From the NCBI RefSeq assembly GCF_001718695.1, contig NZ_CP013421.1, positions 992,001 through 1,056,000 on the forward strand: DNA of 64,000 nucleotides, given 5' to 3'. Positions 9,265 through 19,748 of this stretch are shown here, in pieces. Below the pieces are notes generated by a model. The model saw only the letters and a list, made by a program, of their open reading frames with translations. It made no database searches and was not told where the DNA came from. Position numbers and translations under genes: made by a program. Numbering within the stretch: the first letter of the stretch is position 1; each line of letters starts with the position of its first letter. Source of the DNA: Burkholderia ubonensis. GTDB lineage: Bacteria; Pseudomonadota; Gammaproteobacteria; Burkholderiales; Burkholderiaceae.

Positions 9265-10617
9265 ATGGAACTCGCGATCCTGTCCGTCAGTTTTCTGATT
9301 TTCCTCGTGCTTGGCGTGCCCGTGTCGTTCGCGCTCGGCATCGCATGCGTGCTGACCTACCTCGTCGAAGGGCTGCCGATCGCCACCGCGATGCAGTCGA
9401 TGATCTCGGGGATGAACGCGTTCTCGTTCCTCGCGGTGCCGTTCTTCATCTTTTCCGGCGAACTGATGCTGCACGGCGGCATCGCCGACCGGATCCTGCG
9501 CTTCGCGCAGGCGACCGTCGGCCATTTTCGCGGCGGCCTCGGGATGGCCAACGTCGTCGCCTGTACGCTGTTCGGCGGCGTGTCGGGCTCGCCGACCGCC
9601 GACACGTCGGCGATGGGCGGCGTGGTGATCCCGTTGATGAAGCGCGAGGGCTACAGCGCGGCGTACGCGGTCAACGTGACGACCCACGCGTCGCTCGCCG
9701 GCGCGCTGATGCCGACGTCGACCAACATGATCATCTACGCGTTCGCCGCGCAGGGCATCACCGGGATGCTGCACGGCCAGCAGGTGAGCGGCGTGTCGAT
9801 CGGCGACCTGCTGTTTTCCGGGCTGCTGCCGGTGCTGTGGGTGATGGGCTTCGTGCTCGCCGCCGCGTACTGGCAGGCCGTGCGTCACGGCTATCCGCGC
9901 CGCGAGGACGGCTCGTCCGCGCTGCCCGCGTTCCCCGGCTGGTATGCGGTGCTGCGCAGCTTCGTCGGCGCGGTGCCCGGCCTGATGGTGATCGCGATCA
10001 TCCTCGTGTGCGTCGCGAAGGGGATCGCCACCGCGACCGAAGCGGCGGCCATCGCGGTCGTGTACTCGCTCGTGCTGACCGCGCTCGTCTATCGCACGCT
10101 GACCGTCGAGAAGCTGCGGCGCGCGCTGTCGCATGCGGCGCGCACGACGGGCGTCGTGCTGCTGCTGATCGCCGTGTCGAACATGCTGCGCTTCCAGATG
10201 TCGTATCTGGAGATCCCGGATGCGATCGAAGGGCTGCTCAAGCAGTCGACCGCCGCGCCGTGGCTGATGCTGCTGTACATCAACGTCATCCAGGTATTCC
10301 TCGGCACCTTCGTCGACATGGCCGCACACATCCTGATCACGACTCCGCTGTTCCTGCCGATCGCGATGGCCTGCGGCGTCGGGCCCGTGCAGTTCGGCAT
10401 CATGCTGCTGCTGAACTGCTCGCTCGGCCTCGTGCATCCGCCGATCGGCTCGGTGCAGTTCGTCGGCTGCGCGATCGGCAACGTGTCGATCGGCGAGACG
10501 ACCAAGATGGCGTGGCCGTATTACCTCGCGATCTTCAGCGCGATCAACATCGTCACGTACATGCCGTTCTTCTCCACCTGGCTGCCGAGCCTGATCAGCG
10601 GGCACGCGGTGTTCTGA
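9265..10617 (+). CDS. dctM: TRAP transporter large permease DctM
   Basis: A 450-residue, very hydrophobic protein with about 12-13 membrane segments and the DctM/SiaM family blocks: the N-terminal FLVLGVPVSFALG, the GVSGSPTADTSAMGGV repeat-hairpin, and the C-terminal LNCSLGLVHPPIGSVQF. It is the sodium-coupled transport subunit. The gene begins four bases after dctQ, completing a dctPQM operon. The pathway substrate is probably the precursor of the DapA-family enzyme's substrate (inference from proximity). Confidence 0.93.
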   Translation: MELAILSVSFLIFLVLGVPVSFALGIACVLTYLVEGLPIATAMQSMISGMNAFSFLAVPFFIFSGELMLHGGIADRILRFAQATVGHFRGGLGMANVVACTLFGGVSGSPTADTSAMGGVVIPLMKREGYSAAYAVNVTTHASLAGALMPTSTNMIIYAFAAQGITGMLHGQQVSGVSIGDLLFSGLLPVLWVMGFVLAAAYWQAVRHGYPRREDGSSALPAFPGWYAVLRSFVGAVPGLMVIAIILVCVAKGIATATEAAAIAVVYSLVLTALVYRTLTVEKLRRALSHAARTTGVVLLLIAVSNMLRFQMSYLEIPDAIEGLLKQSTAAPWLMLLYINVIQVFLGTFVDMAAHILITTPLFLPIAMACGVGPVQFGIMLLLNCSLGLVHPPIGSVQFVGCAIGNVSIGETTKMAWPYYLAIFSAINIVTYMPFFSTWLPSLISGHAVF

Positions 10618-10637
10618 GTACCGGCATCGGCCCGCGT

Positions 10638-10667
10638 GGCGCCGGACGATCGACATCGTCCGGCGCC
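10638..10667 (+). terminator. terminator-like hairpin after dctM
   Basis: A perfect 13-bp stem (10638-10650 with 10655-10667) and a four-base loop lie 20 bases after the dctM stop. No T-tract follows, so it may be a transcript-stabilising or weak terminator hairpin. The remainder of the 450-bp gap up to 11068 shows nothing recognisable. Confidence 0.5.
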
Positions 10668-11067
10668 GCGATCACGTTAACGGATTCTTCCTTCGTGGCC
10701 GGTTTGCGGCGTGCGCGTGCCTCGCGTTGTGCATGCAAGTGACCGACGCCGGACCACGCTGCAGCATGCGTCGTTCGCCGAACAGGCCGGTGCGAACACG
10801 CGCCTGGTCTGCGTGCCCGGGTCGATGCGAGCCGCGTGATCGTTCGGACTGCGCGCCGGGCCGAACGCGGCCCGACGCCGGCATTCCCGACCCTTGGATC
10901 CAGCGCCGCATGCGAGCGCGCCACCGCCGCCGCGACGCGCCACACACGTCGCCTGCAGCGCCCGCCGAGCTGTGCGATCATGCGCGGCGCCGCGTTGCTG
11001 GCAACGCGCCAGTGAATCAGCGCGCGCTTGCGCGCCGCTGCCCATCGTCGTCATACCCGGAGGCCCG

Positions 11068-11892
11068 ATGCTCACCCGCACCATCCACGGCAGCACGCTG
11101 CATTACCACGATCACGGCACCGGCTTCCCGGTGCTGCTCGGACACAGCTATCTGTGGGACGCGGCGATGTGGGCGCCGCAGATCGACGCGCTGTCGCGCC
11201 GGTATCGCGTGATCGTGCCCGACCTGTGGGGGCATGGCGCATCGGGTCCGCTGCCGGCCGGCACGCAGACGCTCGACGATCTCGCCGCGCATGCGAGCGC
11301 GTTGCTCGACGCGCTCGAGATCGAGCAATGCGCGGTGGTCGGCCTGAGCGTCGGCGGGATGTGGGGCGCGCGGCTCGCGTTGCGCGAACCGCAGCGCGTG
11401 CGCTCGCTCGTATTGATGGACGCGTCGCTCGAAGCCGAGCCCGACGCGACGCGGCTGCGCTACTTCGGGATGCTCGATGCGATCGCCGCCGCCGGCAAGA
11501 TTGCGCCACCGCTGCTCGATGCGATCGTGCCGCTGTTCTTCCGCCCGGACGCGAATCTGTCGGACCCGGTGGCGAGCGCATTTCGCGCCGCACTCGCCGG
11601 CCTGCCTGCCGACCGGCTGCGCGAGTCGATCGTCCCGCTCGGCCGGCTGATTTTCGGGCGTCCGGACACGCTGGCCGCACTCGCCGACCTCGATGCCGCG
11701 CGCACGCTGCTGATGTGCGGCGCCGGCGACATGGCGCGGCCGCCGTCGGAGACGGAGAAGATGGCAGGCGTGATCGGCTGCCGCCACGTGCTGGTGCCGG
11801 ACGCCGGCCACATCTCGAACCTCGAGAATCCCGCCTTCGTCACGCGCACGCTGCTCGACTGGTTCGACGAGCAGAAGCTCGCCGCGGCTTGA
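11068..11892 (+). CDS. alpha/beta hydrolase
   Basis: A 274-residue alpha/beta hydrolase. It shows GTGFPVLLGHSY (oxyanion region), DLWGHGASG, the nucleophile elbow G-L-S-V-G-G, an acidic residue in LLMCGAGDMARPP and the catalytic His in PDAGHISNLE. It resembles 3-oxoadipate enol-lactonase and haloperoxidase-like esterases. The ATG at 11068 has a GGAGG site five bases upstream; the upstream in-frame extension lacks this. It stands alone between the TRAP operon and a convergent MFS transporter gene; the substrate is unknown. Confidence 0.82.
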   Translation: MLTRTIHGSTLHYHDHGTGFPVLLGHSYLWDAAMWAPQIDALSRRYRVIVPDLWGHGASGPLPAGTQTLDDLAAHASALLDALEIEQCAVVGLSVGGMWGARLALREPQRVRSLVLMDASLEAEPDATRLRYFGMLDAIAAAGKIAPPLLDAIVPLFFRPDANLSDPVASAFRAALAGLPADRLRESIVPLGRLIFGRPDTLAALADLDAARTLLMCGAGDMARPPSETEKMAGVIGCRHVLVPDAGHISNLENPAFVTRTLLDWFDEQKLAAA

Positions 11893-11979
11893 GCGGCACG
11901 CGGCGTTGCGTGACGCCGCTGCGGCTGGCACTGCGCGACGGATGTGCCGCGCATCAGGCACATCACGTGCGTCACATGA

Positions 11980-13449
11980 TCAAGCGCGTTCGCCGATCGG
12001 CGTGAGCTTGCGTTCGCGCCCGCGGATCTCGCCCGCGCCGCGGCGGATCAGCTCCTGCGCTTCGGCGCGGCTGCCCACGCACGGCGTGGAGCCCGGCAGC
12101 GGCCGCCGCGCGCTCTCGCGTAGCGCGAGCACCGACACGATGCCAATGAACGACGCGCCCATCAGGTAGTACGCCGGCATCATCAGGTCGCCGGTGCGAT
12201 CGACGAGCCATGCGGTGACGAGCGGCGTCGTGCCGCCGAACAGCGACACCGACAGGTTGAACCCGATCGCGAGCGCGCCGTAGCGGATCCGCGTCGGGAA
12301 CAGCGCGGGCAGCGCCGACGGCATCACGCCGGTGAAGGTCGACAGCAGCGTGCCGTAGATCAGCATCCCGCCGAACACCTGCAGCATGCCGCCGGTGCGG
12401 ATCAGCATCAGCGCCGGCACGGACAGCACGAGCAGGCCGACGCAGCCGAACATCATCACCGGCTTGCGGCCGATGCGGTCGGACAGATGCCCGGCATAGA
12501 GCGTCATCGGCATCATCAGCAGCATCACGATCAGCACCATGAACAGCCCGTGCGTCTCGTTGAAGTGCAGCGTGGCCGACAGATAGTTCGGCAGGTACGA
12601 CAGCGCCATGTAGTCGGTCACGTTGAAGATCAGCACGAGGCCGACGCACTGGAGCAGCGGCCGCCACTGTTCGACGAGCAGCGTGCCGAACGACTGCTTC
12701 GGGCGCGCGCGTTCGTCTGCTTCGCGCGCCAGCGCTTCCTTCTTGAACGCGGGCGTTTCCTCGAGCTTGATCCGGATGTACAGACCGACGAGGCCGAGCG
12801 GCCCCGCGATGAAGAACGGCACGCGCCAGCCCCACGACAGCAGCGCGTCGTGCGACAGCGTCGCCGTCAGCAGCGCGACGGTGGCCGCGCCGAGCGTATA
12901 GCCGATCAGCGTGCCGAACTCGAGGAAGCTGCCCATGAAGCCGCGGCGCTTGTCGGTCGAGAACTCGGCGATGAAGGTGGCGGCGCCGCCGTATTCGCCG
13001 CCGGTCGAGAAGCCCTGCACGAGGCGGGCGACGAGCAGGAGCACGGGCGCCATGATGCCGATCGACGCGTAGCTGGGGATCAGGCCGATCGCGAAAGTGC
13101 CGACGGCCATCATGATCATGGTGGCGGCGAGCACGCGCTGGCGGCCGATGCGGTCGCCGAGCGGGCCGAACACCATGCCGCCGAGCGGGCGCACGACGAA
13201 CGCGGCCGCGAACGTGCCGAAGGTGGCGAGCAGCTGCGCGGACGGGCTGCTCGACGGGAAGAACACCTTGCCGAGCGTGACGGCGATGTAGCTGTAGACG
13301 CCGAAGTCGAACCATTCCATCGCATTGCCGAACGCCATCGCGCCGACCGCGCGCTTCAGGACGGCGCGGTCCACGATCGTGATGTCGTCGAGCTTGAGGG
13401 CCTGGCGCGAAGACCGGGTTTTCGCGGAGTGCGCGTGCGGTGAACTCAA
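11980..13449 (-). CDS. MFS transporter, metabolite:H+ symporter (MHS/ProP-like) family
   Basis: A 489-residue protein with 12 hydrophobic segments. The MHS hallmark FGNAMEWFDFGVYSYIA is in helix 1 and the MFS motif GPLGDRIGRQRVL is between helices 2 and 3; a second copy, GHLSDRIGRKPVM, is in the C-terminal half. MHS carriers import proline/betaine, dicarboxylates, citrate or shikimate with protons; the substrate here is not determined. The start is placed at TTG 13449, eight bases after an AGGAG-type site; an ATG further inside (at MAFGNAM) would cut off part of the N-terminus. The 484-bp gap upstream holds no recognised gene. Confidence 0.85.
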   Translation of the reverse strand: MSSPHAHSAKTRSSRQALKLDDITIVDRAVLKRAVGAMAFGNAMEWFDFGVYSYIAVTLGKVFFPSSSPSAQLLATFGTFAAAFVVRPLGGMVFGPLGDRIGRQRVLAATMIMMAVGTFAIGLIPSYASIGIMAPVLLLVARLVQGFSTGGEYGGAATFIAEFSTDKRRGFMGSFLEFGTLIGYTLGAATVALLTATLSHDALLSWGWRVPFFIAGPLGLVGLYIRIKLEETPAFKKEALAREADERARPKQSFGTLLVEQWRPLLQCVGLVLIFNVTDYMALSYLPNYLSATLHFNETHGLFMVLIVMLLMMPMTLYAGHLSDRIGRKPVMMFGCVGLLVLSVPALMLIRTGGMLQVFGGMLIYGTLLSTFTGVMPSALPALFPTRIRYGALAIGFNLSVSLFGGTTPLVTAWLVDRTGDLMMPAYYLMGASFIGIVSVLALRESARRPLPGSTPCVGSRAEAQELIRRGAGEIRGRERKLTPIGERA

Positions 13450-13933
13450 TGAACGCTCCTGGAAGGGGCCTTCGCAGCGGGCCGGCGGCAGCGCGGCGGG
13501 ACGGACGCGGCAGCGTCGGCGGCGAGGGCGGTTGTCTCGGGATCGCCACGGTGCCGTGACGCGGCGCGACACGCGACACGGGGCAGGTGGCTGTGTGCTG
13601 GCGTGCACCAGTGTAGAGAAATGGAGCGTGCGGACTATCGGCGATGCGCCCGGAAATCGGTCGTAAACGACACGCATCGCGCAGCCGCGCGATGTGCGCC
13701 GCAACACCGGGCGGCGTCGGTCGACGCGTTGGACCGGGAAGCGGGCGGTCTATACCGGGCCTTCTTGCGGGCATGCGGCGCGGACGCAGCGCGTGCGCGA
13801 GCGGATCGCACCCTCGATGCGCGACGACGTTCGCGCCGGAGTCAGTGCATTCGGTCGCATGCCGACTTCGACGTCAGATGATTCGGACTGCCAATGCAGA
13901 ACGGCGGCGCTGCCGATGCCGCCGTTGCCTGCA

Positions 13934-15001
13934 TCAGAACATGTGCCGGATCCCGACGTTCGCGCCGACGGTCGTGCCGTTGACCGCGTAAAGCGCGTTG
14001 GTGATGCCGAGCCCGGTGTCCATCGCGCCGTGGTTGTTGACCATCGCGACCTGTGCATACAACGCGGTCGCCTTCGACAGGCTGTACGTCGAGCCGACGG
14101 CGGCGAGCAGCGAGTGGTTGGCCGTGTCGTTGCGATCGCTCGTGAACCACACGCCACCGTTCAGGTCGACCGTCGGCGTCGCCTGGTAGTCGAGGCCGCC
14201 GCCGTACACGTTGTTGCTGAACGACCCGGCGACCTTGTAGCTGGCGAACGACGCCTTCGCGGTGACGGGGCCGAACCGGTACGCGGCGCCGATCGTGCGG
14301 CCGACGAACGCCACGGTGCTGGCGGTGGGCGTCGGGTTGGTGCCGTCGTTGCCGTTGTAGAAGCCGGCGTTGATCATGAAGCCGCCGTGCTCGTACTTGA
14401 GGCTCGCGGAGTACTGGCGTCCCGCCTGAAAGTCGCCGGCCTTGCCGCCGAACGCGAACATCGCGCTGCCGGTGAGGCCGGCGATCGTCGGGCTCGTGTA
14501 CGACACGGCGTTCGGGTTGAACAGGCCGGTCACCAGCACGTTGTCGACGTAGTTGACGAGCCCGCTGCCGAAGTGCGAGAAGCTGCGCGGGTCCGAATCG
14601 AAGATCGCGAGCAGGAACGGCGAATACTGGACGCCGGCCTTGACCGTGCCGAACGCGCCGTCGAGTCCGACCCACGCCTGGCGACCGAAGATGTTGCCGT
14701 TCGAATGCGCGAATGCGCCGTTGGTGACGGCAAAGCCGCTTTCGAGCTGGAACTTCGCCTTCAGGCCGCCGCCGAGATCCTCGGTGCCGGTCATCCCGAA
14801 CGTCGTCGGCGTCATGCCGGTATCGGCCATCGAGAACTGATGGCCTGCGTTTGCGCCGGTGGCGCTATCGAGCGTCTTGCTCGTGTACAGCAACGCGGCG
14901 TCGAGGTTGCCGTACAGCGTCACGCTGCTTTGGGCGAAGCCGCTGGGGCTGGCAAGCGCGCCTGCGAGCGCGGCGCAGCCGATCACGATCCTGCTTTTCA
15001 T
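13934..15001 (-). CDS. OmpC-type general porin
   Basis: A 355-residue outer-membrane porin. A 23-residue signal peptide ends at GFAQ, and the mature protein begins with SSVTLYGNLDAALLY, the usual Burkholderiales porin start. It has the FGMTGTEDLGGGLKAKFQLESGF block and alternating beta-strands throughout, and terminates in a Phe (IRHMF) required for Bam-dependent insertion. It would form a 16-stranded trimer allowing diffusion of small solutes. It lies downstream of acs on the same strand; no sigma54-type promoter was seen in front of it. Confidence 0.92.
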   Translation of the reverse strand: MKSRIVIGCAALAGALASPSGFAQSSVTLYGNLDAALLYTSKTLDSATGANAGHQFSMADTGMTPTTFGMTGTEDLGGGLKAKFQLESGFAVTNGAFAHSNGNIFGRQAWVGLDGAFGTVKAGVQYSPFLLAIFDSDPRSFSHFGSGLVNYVDNVLVTGLFNPNAVSYTSPTIAGLTGSAMFAFGGKAGDFQAGRQYSASLKYEHGGFMINAGFYNGNDGTNPTPTASTVAFVGRTIGAAYRFGPVTAKASFASYKVAGSFSNNVYGGGLDYQATPTVDLNGGVWFTSDRNDTANHSLLAAVGSTYSLSKATALYAQVAMVNNHGAMDTGLGITNALYAVNGTTVGANVGIRHMF

Positions 15002-15200
15002 CGGGGTGTCTCCAGTGTTGTTGTACGTCCATGCATCGAACAGAAAAGGCGCCGGACGGCCGCGCAGCGGTGTCCGTCGCCCGGGCCGCGCACGCGGGAT
15101 GGGGCGCGGGGACGCAGGTGCGCGGCCGGGTGGCGGCTGCGCGTCGCGCGTTCGCGGCCGGGATGGGCGCCGGAACGTGCGTGCGTCGCGGAGGTCGGGT

Positions 15201-15222
15201 GGGGCCGGCCGGTGCCGGCCCC
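15201..15222 (-). terminator. terminator-like hairpin after acs
   Basis: A perfect 9-bp GC stem with a four-base loop begins about five bases past the acs stop (minus strand). It has no T-run, so Rho-independent activity is uncertain. Confidence 0.45.
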
Positions 15223-15227
15223 GTCAT

Positions 15228-17225
<1,998 letters not shown>

Positions 17226-17257
17226 AATTTGTCTGGGTGTGGCTGGAATAGCAAAAC

Positions 17258-17272
17258 GCAACTAGCATGCCA
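17258..17272 (-). promoter_or_regulatory. sigma54 (-24/-12) promoter of acs
   Basis: On the minus strand this reads TGGCATG-CTAG-TTGC, an exact GG-N10-GC match with consensus flanks, placing the start of transcription about 20 bases before the acs ATG. The same core occurs before the dehydrogenase operon, the TonB receptor and pqqA. Confidence 0.75.
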
Positions 17273-17414
17273 AGCGCCGCCGCGATCCGGTCGAATCGGC
17301 ACGCATGCCCGTCGCGCGCGGCGTTCCGGAATCGATATGGGATGCAAACGATCTGCGCATGGCCGCGCGGCATCGTGAGCGGCGCGACCGTTGCGCCGAA
17401 ATGCAGCAGCGGGT

Positions 17415-17429
17415 GTTGCAGGTGTCAAC
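17415..17429 (-). promoter_or_regulatory. candidate activator-binding site upstream of acs
   Basis: GTTGCAGGTGTCAAC, read on the plus strand, lies about 150 bp upstream of the acs sigma54 promoter. Eleven of its bases (GTTGCAGGTGT) match the reverse complement of an element before pqqA (30719-30733). Confidence 0.5.
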
Positions 17430-17437
17430 ATGGCGGC

Positions 17438-17463
17438 GGACGGCGGCGCATGCGCCGCCGTCC
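17438..17463 (-). terminator. 26-bp perfect palindrome after the sigma-factor gene
   Basis: Two 13-bp arms without a central spacer lie ten bases beyond the stop of the sigma-factor gene. It can fold into a stable GC hairpin that may end the quinoprotein operon; there is no T-run. Confidence 0.5.
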
Positions 17464-17472
17464 GTGCGCGGG

Positions 17473-19377
17473 CTATGCGATGAACGCGCGCAGCACGTCG
17501 AGCCCGTCGGACGCGCGCAGCCGCGCGAGCGCCGACGCCTCGATCTGCCGCACGCGTTCGGCGGACAGGTTCAGCTGTCGGCCGATGTCGCGCAGCGAGC
17601 AGCCTTCGTCCGCGTGCAGCCCGTAGCGCAGCCGCAGGACCGTCGCCTCGCGCGCCGGCAGGCGGCCGATCATCGCCGCGATCGTGTCGCGCAACTGCGC
17701 GGCGCCGGCGGCGTCTTCGGGCGACGGCGTCGATACGTCGGGCGCGACGTCGACGAAGGTCATCTCGCCTTCCGGCGAGACGGGCGCGTCGGCCGACATC
17801 GGTTCCTTCACGATCGACATCAGGTCGCGCACCTTGTCGAGCGGCTCGCCCATTTGCACGGCCAGTTCGTGCGGCGTCGCGGCAGCGCCGGAACGCTGTC
17901 GATGTTCGCGCGCGATCCGTGTCAGTTTGTTGATCGCGTCGACGGTGTGCGTCGGCACGCGGATCGTGCGGCCGAGATCGGCGAGCGCGTGCGTGATCGC
18001 CTGCCTGATCCACCAGGTCGCGTAGGTCGAGAAGCGGAAGCCGCGCCGATGGTCGTAGCGGTCGATCGCCTTCAACAGCCCGATGTTGCCTTCCTGGATC
18101 AGGTCCGCGAACGGCAGCCCGCGGTCCGGGTAGCGCTTCGCGATCGATACGACGAGCCGCAGGTTCGCGTCGAAGAGGCCCATCCGCGCCGGCTGCATCG
18201 CGCGCTCGATCGTGTCGAGCCGCGCATCGAGCAACGCGATCGTGTCGGGCGGCAGCGGCGATGTGCGGGCGGCCCGCGCGATCGCGTCGCGCGCGTCGAC
18301 CAGTTCGGCCGCGCGGCGCGTCAGCGCCGGCTCGCATTCGGGATGGGCGGCGATGCACGCCGCGAGCCAGCCGGCATGATCGCCGTCGCGCTGCACGCAC
18401 GCGGCCGCCGCGCCGTGCGGCACGCCGGCGTCGGCGAGCGTGCGTGCGAGCCGGCCGTGCAGCGTGCGCTGCCGGCGCGCGTGCGTGCGCAGCGGCTCGC
18501 TCATGCGCTCGAGTGCGCGCATCGACATGCGCAGCGTGCCGAGCAGGGCGGCCGCTTCGCGCACGCAGGCGCGGTAGGCGAGACCGTGCGCGCCGTCGGT
18601 TTCCAGTGCGGCGCGCATCGCGGCCGCGAGCGCGTCGATCGGCGCCAGTCGCGCGAGCACGGCCTGACGGCAGAGCCCATCGTCGGACGGAGCGTCGTCG
18701 TCGCGCGTGCTCGCGCCCGCGTCGACAGGCGTATCGCCGGCATGCGTGCTGTTGGCGGCGCCGCCGGCGGGCGCCATGTCCGAGATATCCGCGATGGACA
18801 GCACGTAAGCGGACGCGGCGGTCCGGCCTTCGGCGATCTCGATGCGCATCGCGACCAGTGCATCGAGTGCCTGCGGATCGCCGCACAGCACCGCGACCGA
18901 CGCCGCGCGGCCGCGCTCGATCCGTTGCGCGTGGATGATCTCCTCGTCGCGCGTGAGCAGCGGCGTCATGCCCATCTCGCGCAGGTAGAGGCGTACGGGG
19001 TCGGTCGTGCGCGGTGCGCTCAGCTCGGCCGCGGCGAGCGCGCCGGCCCCTTCGGCCCACGCACGCGCGCTCGGCGTGGGCTGGAAGTAACGGTCGAGCG
19101 TCCAGCCCGCGGCGTGCGCGCCGTCCGACACCGCGATGCCCAGCTCGCGCAGCATCGCAGCCGTCGCGTCGACGCCGCCCTGATGGGCGTCGTCGTCCGG
19201 CAAGGCGTCGATGATGTCGCCGTGCGTGACGAAGCCGCGTGTGAGCCCCGTCGAAATCAGTGCGTGCAGGTACGCCGCGTGAGGCGGCGCGTCGCCGTCG
19301 TGGCCGGCGGCGCGCACCGGCACCGGCGCGCGCCGTGGCGCCGGGCGCGCCGGCAACGCATCACGCGCCCTTGGCAT
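17473..19377 (-). CDS. RpoD-like group 1/2 sigma-70 factor (paralogue)
   Basis: A 634-residue sigma factor with region 1.1-like N-terminus, region 1.2 (DPVRLYLREMGMTPLLTRDEE), a long non-conserved insert, region 2 (NLRLVVSIAKRY..., FADLIQEGNIGLLKAIDRYD, FRFSTYATWWIRQAI near residue 458), region 3, and region 4 with LRLRYGL and LSAERVRQIE. This is the RpoD architecture, but the insert and region 1 diverge from housekeeping RpoD, so it is a paralogue. The ATG at 19377 overlaps the HiPIP gene by 17 bp; a TTG at 19404 is the alternative. It is the last gene of the dehydrogenase operon, so it may be made during quinoprotein metabolism. Confidence 0.88.
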   Translation of the reverse strand: MPRARDALPARPAPRRAPVPVRAAGHDGDAPPHAAYLHALISTGLTRGFVTHGDIIDALPDDDAHQGGVDATAAMLRELGIAVSDGAHAAGWTLDRYFQPTPSARAWAEGAGALAAAELSAPRTTDPVRLYLREMGMTPLLTRDEEIIHAQRIERGRAASVAVLCGDPQALDALVAMRIEIAEGRTAASAYVLSIADISDMAPAGGAANSTHAGDTPVDAGASTRDDDAPSDDGLCRQAVLARLAPIDALAAAMRAALETDGAHGLAYRACVREAAALLGTLRMSMRALERMSEPLRTHARRQRTLHGRLARTLADAGVPHGAAAACVQRDGDHAGWLAACIAAHPECEPALTRRAAELVDARDAIARAARTSPLPPDTIALLDARLDTIERAMQPARMGLFDANLRLVVSIAKRYPDRGLPFADLIQEGNIGLLKAIDRYDHRRGFRFSTYATWWIRQAITHALADLGRTIRVPTHTVDAINKLTRIAREHRQRSGAAATPHELAVQMGEPLDKVRDLMSIVKEPMSADAPVSPEGEMTFVDVAPDVSTPSPEDAAGAAQLRDTIAAMIGRLPAREATVLRLRYGLHADEGCSLRDIGRQLNLSAERVRQIEASALARLRASDGLDVLRAFIA

Positions 19378-19672
19378 AGACGTTGCACCAGCCTTCGGCG
19401 GCAACCGCCTTGCCCGCGAACATCGGGCAGGTGCCGGCGTCGGCGCTTTCGCTCTTGTAGAAGCGGCAGTTGGCGCAGCGCTGGCCGCTCTGGTATTTCG
19501 GGAACTTCGCGGCGTCGACGCTCGACGCGCGCGCGCGGTAGCCGAGCGTCATCGCGGTTGCGTCGTTTTCGTCGACGAGCGGCAGCGCGGCGAGCGCGGA
19601 GCGGGTTGCGGCGAGCGCCGCGCACAGTCCGATGGTCTGGACGATGAAGGTTCTGCGATTCGGGTTGTGCAT
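19361..19672 (-). CDS. high-potential iron-sulfur protein (HiPIP)
   Basis: A 103-residue protein with a twin-arginine-type leader (NRRTFIVQTIG, residues 5-15) and cleavage near residue 29, so a folded, cofactor-loaded protein would be exported by Tat. Four cysteines at 66, 69, 82 and 96 in the C-x2-C-x12-C-x13-C pattern would hold a [4Fe-4S] cluster. HiPIPs carry electrons in the periplasm. Position after the SBP-cytochrome c gene suggests it helps accept electrons from the PQQ enzyme. The ATG at 19672 is chosen because it begins the Tat leader; an upstream in-frame start would bury it. Confidence 0.92.
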   Translation of the reverse strand: MHNPNRRTFIVQTIGLCAALAATRSALAALPLVDENDATAMTLGYRARASSVDAAKFPKYQSGQRCANCRFYKSESADAGTCPMFAGKAVAAEGWCNVYAKGA

Positions 19673-19748
19673 CACGGTCGTTTCCTGTTGAAGAAGAAAT
19701 CTTGCCGACGCGCGGCCCGGCATGTGCCGTGGCGGCCGCGCGCCGCGC

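Noticed and set aside
10618..11067. A small gene upstream of the second alpha/beta hydrolase
   Set aside because: The in-frame upstream extension has no start signal and is low in gene-like sequence.
17226..17472. A gene between acs and the sigma factor
   Set aside because: Only promoter and terminator elements are found; the frames present are shadows.
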